A stretch of DNA of 64,000 nt from Vreelandella lutescens (GTDB taxonomy: Bacteria > Pseudomonadota > Gammaproteobacteria > Pseudomonadales > Halomonadaceae), in contig NZ_BMHM01000001.1 in the NCBI RefSeq assembly GCF_014640815.1, positions 124,001-188,000 of the forward strand, in the 5' to 3' direction. The notes under the pieces were generated by a model. That model was not told where the DNA came from and searched no databases. It worked only from the letters and a program-made list of their open reading frames with translations. Every line of letters starts with the position of its first letter. Position 1 is the first letter of the stretch. The translations under genes were made by a program, and so were the position numbers. Shown here piece after piece: positions 1 through 8,168 of this stretch.

Positions 1-32
1 GTGCTCAAAATCCAGTTGAGAGTTAGGACGGT

Positions 33-2171
33 TCACGGAGTGGTTCCTTCACGCGAGCGGTGGGGGGCGGCTTCCACAGGTCGCATGACCTGAGCTTTGG
101 GGCCATCGGCCACAATTTGGCCCTGGTCGAGAATCACCACGCGGTCCACCAGCTCCAACAGGCTGGTGCGGTGAGTGACCACCACCAGTGTCTGCGTTTG
201 GCTCGCGGCTTTCAGGCGCGCAATCACCTCTTTTTCGGTTTGAATATCCATGGCGCTGGTGGGTTCATCCATCAGCAGAATGGGCGGCGCGCCCAGCAGG
301 GCGCGGGCCAGACAGATCAACTGGCGCTGACCGCCAGAGAGCCCCTCACCGCGCTCGCCAATCGGCATGTCATAGCCTTTTGGGTGGCGGGCAATAAACT
401 CATGGGCTCCGGCGAGCTTGGCGGCGTTAAGAATCTGCTCATCGGTGGGGTGGTGGGCACCAATGGCAATGTTTTGCCGCACGGTACCGGAGAAGAGCCA
501 AGCCTCTTGCAGAACGCTGCCAATGTTGTGGCGTAAATCCGCAGGGTCGATTTGGCGAAGGTCGGTATCGTCGACCAGGACAGCGCCCTGTTCCGGTGGG
601 TAAATGCCCAGCAGCAGGCGTGCCAGCGTACTCTTGCCGGAGCCGACGCGGCCAAGCAGGGCGACTTTCTCGCCGGGCTCGATGGTCAGGTTGATATTCG
701 CCAGCGCTGCGGTGGTTTGCTCGGGGTAGCGAAAGCTCACGTCCTGCAGGCGCAGCTTGCCTTCCAGCGTGGGTCGGCTGAGGTAGTGGCGGCCTGCCGG
801 GCGCTCGGAGGGCATGTTCATCAACTGATCGAGCGCACGGTAGGAGGTACGCGCTTGGTTGATGCGGGTCATGGTTTGCGCCAGCTGTGCCAACGGCGCA
901 AGCGCGCGCCCGGTGAGAATGACGCAGGCGATCATGGCCCCCATGGAGATCGTGCCATCGCCCACTAGAAAGACCCCGTACACCACAATGCTGACCTGAG
1001 CGGCCTGCTGGGCAAAGGCAGTGGCGTTGAGGGCGAACTGCTGAATCGCGCGCCCTTTACGCCCTACATTCGACTGTTGGTGAACGCTCTCTTCCCAGCG
1101 TTTACGAATCATCGGTGCCGCGCCGCTGGCCTTGATGGTCTCCAAGCCAGCAACGGCCTCGATCAACACGCCCTGCTTGGAGCGGCTCTCTTCAAAAGCT
1201 TGACCAGAAAGACGTTTGAGAAACGGCTGAACGGCAATGCCAATCAGCAATACGAGGGGGACGGCGATCATCGGGATGATGGCCAGCGGCCCGCCGATTA
1301 AGTAAATCACGCCAATGAACAGCAGGATAAACGGCAGGTCGACAATGGCAACCAGCGACGCCGAGGCGAAGAAGTCGCGCAGCGTCTCGAACTCTCTGAG
1401 GGTATTGGCAAAGCCGCCCGTAGAGCCACGCTTCGCGCTCATTTGCAGGTTGAGCACGTGATCAAAAATACGCCGTCCCATGCGCAAGTCCGCTTCCTGG
1501 CCAGCCCGTTCGATAAACAGCTGGCGCAGGGTTTTTACCGCAAAATCGAACAGCAGGGCGATACTCACGCCAATCGTGAGCGCCACCAGCGACTCCACCG
1601 CTTCGTTAGGCAGTACGCGGTCGTACACCACCATAATGAACAGCGACGTGGCTAGACCTAAAAAGTTGGTGAGCGCAGCGGCAATGATCACTTGGGTATA
1701 CACCCAGCGATTCGAGGAGAGCGCGCTCCAGAACCAGTGGCCGCCTTGAATCGCTGGTTCGCTATGCAGGCTGACCGGGCGGTAGCGGGCGCGTACGGCA
1801 ATGAGGTGGCCGATATACGCCTCTTCCAGGGCGCTCACGTCGGTTTCCACCGGCTGTTTTCCCAGGGCCGGATCAAACAGCGCAACGCGCTCCTCATTGA
1901 TACGCTCGATAAGGACCACCGCGCGGCCATTTTTCAGCAGCGCCACGGCAGGCAGCAGCGAGTTACCCAGCGTGGCGAGAGTATGCTCGCCCAGTGCGGC
2001 CACCATGCCGTGGCGTTCGGCGGCATCAATAAAACCGTCTGGTGTCAGCGGTGATTCGTTGCCCACCCGGTGAGCACGCACGGCGGCTTCGGAAACGGGC
2101 AGCTCCAGGTGGGCGGCTACAAAGGTCAAGCACTGCTCTAGATCGTCCTGATAGGGCTTAGCGGCGTTCAA
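33..2171 (-). CDS. Type I secretion system permease/ATPase (LapB/HlyB-type ABC exporter)
   Basis: Inner-membrane ABC exporter of a type I secretion system, which drives ATP-dependent export of an unfolded adhesin or RTX protein through a TolC-type channel. The 712-residue protein has an N-terminal C39-peptidase-like domain (about 1-135; no obvious catalytic Cys-His pair, so probably a substrate-docking domain), an exporter membrane domain (about 145-440) and a C-terminal ATPase with Walker A GRVGSGKST, signature LSGGQRQ and Walker B ILLMDEP. The length and domain order match LapB-type transporters. It overlaps the upstream TolC-like gene by 14 nt, so the two are one operon. The HlyD/LapC adaptor is not in the window and would be expected beyond the left edge. 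Family call is firm; the LapB subtype and the cargo are inference. Confidence 0.9.
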   Translation of the reverse strand: MNAAKPYQDDLEQCLTFVAAHLELPVSEAAVRAHRVGNESPLTPDGFIDAAERHGMVAALGEHTLATLGNSLLPAVALLKNGRAVVLIERINEERVALFDPALGKQPVETDVSALEEAYIGHLIAVRARYRPVSLHSEPAIQGGHWFWSALSSNRWVYTQVIIAAALTNFLGLATSLFIMVVYDRVLPNEAVESLVALTIGVSIALLFDFAVKTLRQLFIERAGQEADLRMGRRIFDHVLNLQMSAKRGSTGGFANTLREFETLRDFFASASLVAIVDLPFILLFIGVIYLIGGPLAIIPMIAVPLVLLIGIAVQPFLKRLSGQAFEESRSKQGVLIEAVAGLETIKASGAAPMIRKRWEESVHQQSNVGRKGRAIQQFALNATAFAQQAAQVSIVVYGVFLVGDGTISMGAMIACVILTGRALAPLAQLAQTMTRINQARTSYRALDQLMNMPSERPAGRHYLSRPTLEGKLRLQDVSFRYPEQTTAALANINLTIEPGEKVALLGRVGSGKSTLARLLLGIYPPEQGAVLVDDTDLRQIDPADLRHNIGSVLQEAWLFSGTVRQNIAIGAHHPTDEQILNAAKLAGAHEFIARHPKGYDMPIGERGEGLSGGQRQLICLARALLGAPPILLMDEPTSAMDIQTEKEVIARLKAASQTQTLVVVTHRTSLLELVDRVVILDQGQIVADGPKAQVMRPVEAAPHRSREGTTP

Positions 2172-3585
2172 GGTGAATCTCCATCACATCCAACAGTTCA
2201 CCAGTGACCGCAAGCTGCTGGAAAGCGGCCTGTTCCCAGCGCACCCGGCGGTTAATCAGTTCTAGCGCGGTTTGAAATAGGTCACGCTGGGCGTCGAGCA
2301 AGTCATTGATGCTGCTGCGGCCAACGGCAAACTGGTCGCGGTAGGCCAGCAGGGCCTCCTCTTCGGCGGCGAGCGTGGCAGTTTGCGCTTCCAGCTCCGC
2401 GCGTCGGGTGCGGGTATCGGTGTAGGCCGAGCGTACTTCGCGCTCCAGCTCGCGGCGCAGCGCCTGCTGCTCGTACTGGCTCTGCTGCTGGCGTTCGACC
2501 GCTTGGGCGACCCGCGAGGAGGTAGCACCGCCGCTGTAGGGGGTGTAATCCACGTTAAAGAGCAGCGCCACGTCGTTATCGGATTCGTTGAAATCGTTTA
2601 CATCGAACTGGCGGCCCTCTACCGCCACGCTTAGGCTGGGCAGCCGGGCGTTCCGGGTGGCTTGTGCCTCGGCGTCGCTGGCTTCACTGGTCAGCGTTTG
2701 GCTACGCAGCGCGGCGTTTTGCGCCAGCGCTCTGTCTAGCAGCCGCTCGGCAGTGGCATCGCTTAGCAGCGCAGCGCCCTGTGGCAGCGCCAGCACATCC
2801 GGCGTGGTGAAAAACGCTTCCTGATACACGTTGATTGCGCGGGCCAGCTCGCCCTCTAATGTGACCAAGCGCGATTCAGCATCGCTCAAGCGGCTTTGCG
2901 CGCGCAAAACGTCGGCTCGTGAGCCTGCACCCGCTTCACGGCGAAGGCTCACGTCTTCAAAAATACGTTGGTGCTGCTCAAGGTTATGCTCGGCCAACTG
3001 GCGCTGGGCGGTCAGACGAGCCACATCCAGATAAGCGTTGACTGCGTAGAGGACTTCCTCTTCAACGCTGGACTGGGACTGCCAAAACGTCGCCTCGGCG
3101 CTGAGGTCGGCGGCGCGGACACGCTCACTGCTCGCACCAAAATCCAGCAGTAGCTGGCTCAGCGTAACCACGGCATCGACGCGGGAGCCTCGGTCGGGCA
3201 GTGACTCGGTACGCTGGAGGTCGTTGCGGTACTCAAGGCCCGCGTTCACTTGAGGGCGGCGCACCGCGCGCACTTCGTCAATGCGCAGCACGGATTCTCG
3301 CTCCCGAGAGCGCTGAGCCAAAATGCCGGGCTGCTGCTCGATGGCCTGTTGAATTTTTTCACGCAGCGCGACCAGCGCCACAGAGCTGCCTGCCGTTTCA
3401 CTAGGCTGCCAGCGAAAGCGGTTGAGGAGCTCTTTTAGCTCGGGTGAAAAAGCCGGGCCTTCCAGAGAGGAGGCGGGCAACGGGGCCACCGCAGTTAGCG
3501 GCTCCTCCGGCATGGGTTGGGCAATCAGTGCGGGGCTTACCAGCAGTAGGCTGAGCATTAACGACCTGGTTACGTTCACGTTCAT
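2158..3585 (-). CDS. TolC-family outer membrane efflux/secretion channel (LapE-like)
   Basis: Predicted outer-membrane channel of the type I secretion apparatus. About 475 residues with a cleavable signal peptide (MNVNVTRSLMLSLLLVSPALIAQ), followed by long alpha-helical, Arg/Glu/Gln-rich repeats typical of the two OEP domains of TolC proteins. A longer reading frame opens at 3642, but the paired ATGs at 3588/3585 follow an AGGAAAG ribosome site, and the second has the better spacing and starts exactly at the signal peptide, so 3585 is preferred. The 3' end overlaps the ABC exporter by 14 nt, implying translational coupling. Alternative: a general efflux channel, but the neighbour argues for secretion. 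Confidence 0.88.
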   Translation of the reverse strand: MNVNVTRSLMLSLLLVSPALIAQPMPEEPLTAVAPLPASSLEGPAFSPELKELLNRFRWQPSETAGSSVALVALREKIQQAIEQQPGILAQRSRERESVLRIDEVRAVRRPQVNAGLEYRNDLQRTESLPDRGSRVDAVVTLSQLLLDFGASSERVRAADLSAEATFWQSQSSVEEEVLYAVNAYLDVARLTAQRQLAEHNLEQHQRIFEDVSLRREAGAGSRADVLRAQSRLSDAESRLVTLEGELARAINVYQEAFFTTPDVLALPQGAALLSDATAERLLDRALAQNAALRSQTLTSEASDAEAQATRNARLPSLSVAVEGRQFDVNDFNESDNDVALLFNVDYTPYSGGATSSRVAQAVERQQQSQYEQQALRRELEREVRSAYTDTRTRRAELEAQTATLAAEEEALLAYRDQFAVGRSSINDLLDAQRDLFQTALELINRRVRWEQAAFQQLAVTGELLDVMEIHLERR

Positions 3586-3619
3586 CATCTTTCCTGAATA
3601 CCATCGGTACTTAGCGCGT

Positions 3620-4411
3620 TTAGGTAGCGCTCGGCCAGTCATATTCGGCTTCGCTGCTCAGTGCTTCTTGCCACTGGGCAAGGGGATCTGAGGGCGGCAC
3701 GGACGGCTCTGCCGTCGCCTTGCGTTGCTGATAGAGCTGCAAACGGCCAAGCTGCTGTTGAGATTGCAGCTGAGCGTACACCAAAGGCACGGCGCCCAAT
3801 TGCCAGAAAAGCCCTACTTGTTTGGTAGAAAGTGCCTGCCAAGCGCGCTCATCGATTTGATACAGCGGCGCGCTGCCTTGATAACCGTGTGGCTGCCAGG
3901 GAGTCAGCAGTGTCGCCTTGGCCAGCGTGGCAATACGCGTGGAAAGCCGCTGACAGCCTTGTTCACGCTGCTGTAGAAATGTAAGCACCTGGGCGGGAAA
4001 GCGGGCAAGCTCGCCGTGCTGGTTGAAAAAAGGCTCGGCATCTAAGCGTTCAACGACATAAGGCGAGTGCTGGTCAATACACAGCCTGCCAGGATAGTCA
4101 GAATGTAGGCCAAACGGGTGGCTGCGCAGCGCGGCAGGCACATAGGCTGCCCGCCAGCGTCCCTGATCGTCTACCAGAAGGTTCTGGCCGTCTTCCAACC
4201 CGTCTTCCAACCCCAGCAGCGCAACGGCCTGCCAACCTTCGTTAGTTTCCGTCAGCGCTATTGGAAAGTTCGCCGCCGCATGGCGAAGCTCAGCGTCTGC
4301 CAGTGCGACCTGGGTAGTGGTTTTCGCGAAGTGGTAGGCAGTAAAACGCTGCCACATTAAACCGCCGTGGTGCTCTTGGCTGAGTGGCACCCAGTGGGCA
4401 GCGTGAGTCAT
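3620..4411 (-). CDS. SapC family protein
   Basis: A 263-residue protein of the SapC family (PF07277), named after a Campylobacter S-layer-associated protein and often found beside large surface proteins or their secretion genes. Family-like features are the N-terminal block HWVPLSQEHHGGLMW and the central PAALRSHPF and LCID segments. No signal peptide or membrane span is visible, so it is probably cytoplasmic. The frame is open to 4477, but ATG 4411 has an AAGGTG ribosome site 7 nt upstream. It sits 34 nt before the TolC-like gene and probably shares its transcript, suggesting a role in production of the exported surface protein. The biochemical function is unknown. Confidence 0.75.
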   Translation of the reverse strand: MTHAAHWVPLSQEHHGGLMWQRFTAYHFAKTTTQVALADAELRHAAANFPIALTETNEGWQAVALLGLEDGLEDGQNLLVDDQGRWRAAYVPAALRSHPFGLHSDYPGRLCIDQHSPYVVERLDAEPFFNQHGELARFPAQVLTFLQQREQGCQRLSTRIATLAKATLLTPWQPHGYQGSAPLYQIDERAWQALSTKQVGLFWQLGAVPLVYAQLQSQQQLGRLQLYQQRKATAEPSVPPSDPLAQWQEALSSEAEYDWPSAT

Positions 4412-4492
4412 GACAGACACCTTTTTGATGCGATAAGGGCGATGATGCGATAGGGGCGAGAGAGGGCACCTTACCAAACGCAGCCGCCACCG

Positions 4493-5656
4493 TCAGCGGA
4501 TGACCAGCCTGCGCATGGTGATTAAACCAATGATAGGCCCAGGCAGTAGCCACCAAATGACCCAATGCCCTTGGCTAGCCCATAGCGCCGTGACTAGCGC
4601 AATGGAGGGAATCGTGAGGCCAAAACCAATCGCATTCATCATGGCCAGCGCCGCGCCCAGCCGCTCGGGCGGCGCGCTGGCAGACGCCAGGGCAGAGAAC
4701 TGGGCGGAGTCGGCAATCACGCTCACGCCCCATAGGGCGAGCAGCGCCAGCAGCAGCCAGGGGGAAATGCCGCCTAGCAGCGGATAAATAAGGCACAGCG
4801 TGCCAGATACCGCCAGCGCGATAAACGCGACCCGCGCGCTACCCATACGTCGGCTCCACCAACCTGCCCATACGCAGCCGGGAAGTCCCAGGGCAATCAC
4901 CGCAAAGCTTAGCCACGGCTGCAGGCCCGGGGCCGCGCCTAAGCGCTCCAGCTCTCTGGCGACCAAAAAAGGCACCAGTGCCCAGAGAGCGTAAAGCTCC
5001 CAGCAGTGGCCGAAGTAACCCAGTGCGGCGGCGCGGAAGTTCTTCTCTTTAAATGCGGCCAGCCCCGCCCATGGACGACCGCCGTTGGCCTTGGCAGGCA
5101 GGTGTGGCCCAACGCCTAGCTTGAAAATCATCAGCGCTGCCAGAAGAGCAAGAGCAGAGGCCAACAGCAGTGGCCACTGCCAGGGCAGGTGCAGGGTAAG
5201 CCCGCGCAGCAGATGTGGCGAGGCAATGCCAAGGGTGAGCATACCCACCAGCCAGCCAAGCGCCGAGCCTGCGTGAGTGGGTGTCCAGCTCACCACCAGC
5301 TTCATGCCCAGCGGATAAATGCCCGCAAGACAGAGCCCGACTAAAAAACGTGCCATTGCCGCTAAGGTGACGCTATCTGCGACGCTAATAAAGGCCGCGT
5401 TAATCAGCGCACCGAGTACAGCAGACATCGCAAACAGGTGGCTGGCGCGCACGCGGTCGGCCAAGCCAGTGGTCGCAATCAGCAGGGTGCCGGTAATAAA
5501 CCCCGCCTGCACGGCGATAGTCAGCAGCCCTAGGTCGCTTTCGCTAAGGCCCACGGCTTCCTGCAGCGCTAAGCCAACGCCGTTAACGCTAAACCATAGC
5601 GAGGTGCCAAATAGCTGGGCGATGACGATCGTAACAAGCGGGTAGCGCGTGAACAC
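4493..5656 (-). CDS. MFS transporter
   Basis: A 387-residue major facilitator superfamily permease with about 12 hydrophobic segments starting at the N-terminus (MFTRYPLVTIVIAQLFGTSLWFS). A motif-like turn (TGLADRVRASH) follows TM2 and a polar loop divides the two halves near residue 190. It resembles YbfB/CynX-like small-molecule permeases, but the substrate cannot be read from the sequence. It lies 81 nt upstream of the SapC gene on the same strand, so it may be the first gene of the secretion operon or an unrelated unit. Confidence is high for the fold and low for any role. Confidence 0.8.
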   Translation of the reverse strand: MFTRYPLVTIVIAQLFGTSLWFSVNGVGLALQEAVGLSESDLGLLTIAVQAGFITGTLLIATTGLADRVRASHLFAMSAVLGALINAAFISVADSVTLAAMARFLVGLCLAGIYPLGMKLVVSWTPTHAGSALGWLVGMLTLGIASPHLLRGLTLHLPWQWPLLLASALALLAALMIFKLGVGPHLPAKANGGRPWAGLAAFKEKNFRAAALGYFGHCWELYALWALVPFLVARELERLGAAPGLQPWLSFAVIALGLPGCVWAGWWSRRMGSARVAFIALAVSGTLCLIYPLLGGISPWLLLALLALWGVSVIADSAQFSALASASAPPERLGAALAMMNAIGFGLTIPSIALVTALWASQGHWVIWWLLPGPIIGLITMRRLVIR

Positions 5657-5819
5657 GTTGACGTCTCCATGAGTACAAAGGGCGCGGCTAGGTTCTGCTC
5701 ATGGTAATCAACAATTTGCCGTTACGACGAATTTTTCGAAAACAGCACTGTCGGACCACATAACCCGTCAGGATTGCGTCGGGTAGGAAATACACATTTG
5801 TAAGACATTGGAGTCTTTA

Positions 5820-6287
5820 ATGCAGTTAACAAAGCTTTTCGTCCCAGCCGTAGCCGCCCTAACGTTCAGTGTGCCCGCGATGGCTCAGCAAATGGGTGGT
5901 GGTGCCCCCAGTATTGATGACCAAGTTAACCAACTCGACGAAATGGTGAATCTGGATGAGGGGCAGAAGCAAGAGCTCACCAACCTTCTGACCCAGATGC
6001 AAAATGACATCGGTGCTAATGAGCAGGAAGCCCAGCAGCTGCAACAGCAGCTTAGTGAACACGTTCAGTCTGATTACGATGAAGCCGCCATTCGCGCGGA
6101 CGCAGAGAAGCTTGGTGACCTGACGGCTGAGATGACCGCTGATAGCATCATCATACAGTCGCAAATTGAAGGCGTATTCACTCAGGAACAGCAAGACCAG
6201 CTGGATGAGGCCATGGCTCAGCGGCAGGAGCAGATGCAACAGATGCAAGAGCAGATGCAGCAGCAGATGGAGCAACAGGGAGGCTAA
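5820..6287 (+). CDS. Spy/CpxP-like periplasmic protein, Gln/Met-rich
   Basis: A small secreted protein of 155 residues with a clear signal peptide (MQLTKLFVPAVAALTFSVPAMA, cut before QQ). The mature part is helical and acidic, with a DEMVNLDEGQKQELTNLL-type segment and a second FTQEQQDQLDEAM segment, like the LTxxQ repeats of Spy/CpxP periplasmic chaperones. The tail is almost pure Gln/Met/Glu (repeats of MQQMQEQ). ATG 5820 is chosen because GGAG lies 7 nt upstream; a TTG at 5808 is in frame but has no site. It is monocistronic, with a terminator-like hairpin following. The chaperone role is inferred from composition, not from a full family match. Confidence 0.65.
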   Translation: MQLTKLFVPAVAALTFSVPAMAQQMGGGAPSIDDQVNQLDEMVNLDEGQKQELTNLLTQMQNDIGANEQEAQQLQQQLSEHVQSDYDEAAIRADAEKLGDLTAEMTADSIIIQSQIEGVFTQEQQDQLDEAMAQRQEQMQQMQEQMQQQMEQQGG

Positions 6288-6327
6288 GGCAAAGACAGAC
6301 TGCAGTGATTGCCCTACTCTTTTGATG

Positions 6328-6346
6328 ACCCCGCTAAGTGCGGGGT
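6328..6346 (+). terminator. Hairpin after Spy-like gene
   Basis: Perfect 7-bp inverted repeat (ACCCCGC, loop TAAGT, GCGGGGT) 40 nt after the stop codon of the Spy-like gene. Only a weak T stretch follows, so it may be a modest intrinsic terminator. Confidence 0.55.
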
Positions 6347-6379
6347 TACGCGTTTATAGCGGATGATCTTTTCGCTTAT

Positions 6380-6811
6380 TTACCCCAGCTTATGTGGCAC
6401 TACTTCATGCCCCAGTGCTTTATAGCGCTGCCAGCAGGCGCGTTTAGCAACCAGCACGTGTTGGTGTTGATTGATAATTTCAGCAATCCGGGCGAAATGC
6501 TCAATACCTTCGGGAATATCGGGGTGCAGGTTCAGCAGCGCCGTCTCTTCAGTGGGCACCGGTAGCTGCTGCCAGCCTAGTGTGATGGGCACACTGTCGG
6601 CCAGCTCGCTATCTTCTAGTGCATGAGGCAGGTAAGCATCATCGCGGAACTGCCACAGCGCTTCGTCGGCCTGTTCGGCCAGTGCTTTGTCTTCGCAGTG
6701 CAGGTGCAGTCGGTACCCTTTGCGGTGGATCGTCTCGGCGAGCTTGCAGGCGAACTGTAAACGCGCTTCTAGGGTGGTATCGGGCAGAATATAAAAATCG
6801 ATGCGTGCCAT
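6380..6811 (-). CDS. holC: DNA polymerase III chi subunit
   Basis: Chi subunit of the replicative clamp loader, which bridges the psi subunit/clamp loader to single-strand-binding protein. The 143-residue product begins ARIDFYIL and contains HRKGYRLHLHCED and a C-terminal RACWQRYKALGHEV block, as in HolC proteins. ATG 6811 has GGAG 6 nt upstream; a longer frame to 6832 is less likely. It follows pepA and ilvE on the same strand. In Escherichia coli pepA-holC-valS is a conserved string, and here ilvE lies between pepA and holC while valS does not follow. Confident by family pattern and context. Confidence 0.88.
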   Translation of the reverse strand: MARIDFYILPDTTLEARLQFACKLAETIHRKGYRLHLHCEDKALAEQADEALWQFRDDAYLPHALEDSELADSVPITLGWQQLPVPTEETALLNLHPDIPEGIEHFARIAEIINQHQHVLVAKRACWQRYKALGHEVVPHKLG

Positions 6812-6844
6812 CGGTGGCTCCAGCGGGGTCAACGCGCTTGGCAG

Positions 6845-6873
6845 CCTGGCCGCTACGGTGAGTGGCGGCCAGG
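6845..6873. other. Inverted repeat between ilvE and holC
   Basis: Perfect 9-bp inverted repeat (CCTGGCCGC and GCGGCCAGG, 11-nt loop) between the ilvE stop and the holC start. No T-run follows on the minus strand, so it could be a processing or attenuating hairpin rather than a strong intrinsic terminator. Confidence 0.45.
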
Positions 6874-6893
6874 TGTTGAGTAACGCTAGAGGG

Positions 6894-8015
6894 TTATACC
6901 AAGCGGGTCAGCCAGCCGTATTTGTCTTCGCTGCGGCCATATTGAAGGTCGAGCAGGGTTTTGCGAATGCGCTTGGCCACTTCGTTGTTGCCATCACCCT
7001 GAAGACGAATACGCTCGTTTTCCGTGACCAGTTCGCCAACCGGCGTAATCACGGCAGCCGTACCGCAGGCGAACACCTCGGTAATCTCGCCGGAGGCGGC
7101 ACCTTCGCGCCACTCGTCGATGCTGATCGCGCGCTCTTCTGGGGTGAGGCCCGCGTCTTTGGCCAAAGTGAGGACAGAGTTGCGGGTCACGCCTTCCAAG
7201 ATGGTGTCGGTCAGGCGAGGTGTGACGATGCGGCCATCTTTGTAAACGAAGAATAGGTTCATGCCGCCCAGCTCTTCGATCCACTTGTTTTCAGCAGCGT
7301 CCAAGAAGGCGACCTGGCTGCAACCGTTGGCGGCGGCTTCTTTTTGGGCAGCCAGCGATGCGGCGTAGTTGCCACCGCACTTGGCAAAGCCGGTACCGCC
7401 AGGGGCCGCACGCTTGTAGTGGGAGGAGAGCCAGATAGAGACCGGTTCAATGCCACCTTTGAAGTAGGCCGCCGCCGGGGATGCAATCACGTAGTAGTCC
7501 ACTTCGTGAGCCGGACGCACGCCAAGGAAAGCCTCAGAGGCAATCATAAACGGGCGCAGGTAGAGACTGCACTCGTCGGCGTCGCTGGCCGGGGTAGGTA
7601 CCCAGGCGTGGTCTTGCGCCAGCAGCGCTTTGAGTGAACCGATGAAGTCGTCATCGGCAAGCTCGGGCAGCGCTAAGCGACGAGCACTGCGGCGGAAACG
7701 CTCGGCGTTTTTCTCTGGGCGGAAGGTCCAGATAGAGCCATCGGCATGGCGGTACGCTTTGATACCCTCAAAAATTTCCTGGCCGTAGTGCAGCACGGAA
7801 GCGGCGGGGTCCAGGGTGAGTGGGCCGTAAGGGCGTACTTGGTGGCCGTGCCAGTCGGCATCGACAGTCCAGCGCACGTGCGCCATATGGTCGGTGAAGT
7901 ATTTACCAAATCCTGGGTTTTGCAGGATGTTGTCACGAATGTCATCGGCCGTCGGCTGGTTGGACGGCAGAATTTCAAAACGCGATTCAAGTTGAGCATC
8001 TGAAGCTGTGGGCAC
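6894..8015 (-). CDS. ilvE: Branched-chain amino acid aminotransferase
   Basis: PLP-dependent class IV aminotransferase that carries out the last step of valine, leucine and isoleucine synthesis (2-oxo acid plus glutamate). The 373-residue length matches the type II (BCAT/Eukaryote-like) group. Visible landmarks are HYGQEIFEGIKAYR, YLRPFM, the PLP lysine in AKCGGNYAAS (Lys212), EELGGMNLFF and FACGTAAVITPV. It lies between pepA and holC on the minus strand, about 150 nt after pepA, so it may have its own promoter there. Nothing appears broken. Confidence 0.95.
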   Translation of the reverse strand: MPTASDAQLESRFEILPSNQPTADDIRDNILQNPGFGKYFTDHMAHVRWTVDADWHGHQVRPYGPLTLDPAASVLHYGQEIFEGIKAYRHADGSIWTFRPEKNAERFRRSARRLALPELADDDFIGSLKALLAQDHAWVPTPASDADECSLYLRPFMIASEAFLGVRPAHEVDYYVIASPAAAYFKGGIEPVSIWLSSHYKRAAPGGTGFAKCGGNYAASLAAQKEAAANGCSQVAFLDAAENKWIEELGGMNLFFVYKDGRIVTPRLTDTILEGVTRNSVLTLAKDAGLTPEERAISIDEWREGAASGEITEVFACGTAAVITPVGELVTENERIRLQGDGNNEVAKRIRKTLLDLQYGRSEDKYGWLTRLV

Positions 8016-8168
8016 GGCGTATTCTCTCCGCTAGAGCCAAGCCCCGAAGGGCATATATAAGCGTATCGTTTGGGTAGCGTGTGCCTACCTAGCAGCGGCA
8101 CACGCTCATGCTTTCAGGTTTAACGGTTGCGTTAACGAAAGGCAACCATTGTTGGCCTGTTTGTGGGG

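Noticed and set aside
60..536. Long plus-strand reading frame
   Set aside because: It lies antisense to the strongly supported ABC exporter and has no family-like motifs; a shadow of high-GC codon use.
5859..6275. Minus-strand frame rich in Leu/His
   Set aside because: Artefact of the Gln-rich codons of the Spy-like gene read backwards; no ribosome site or plausible protein.
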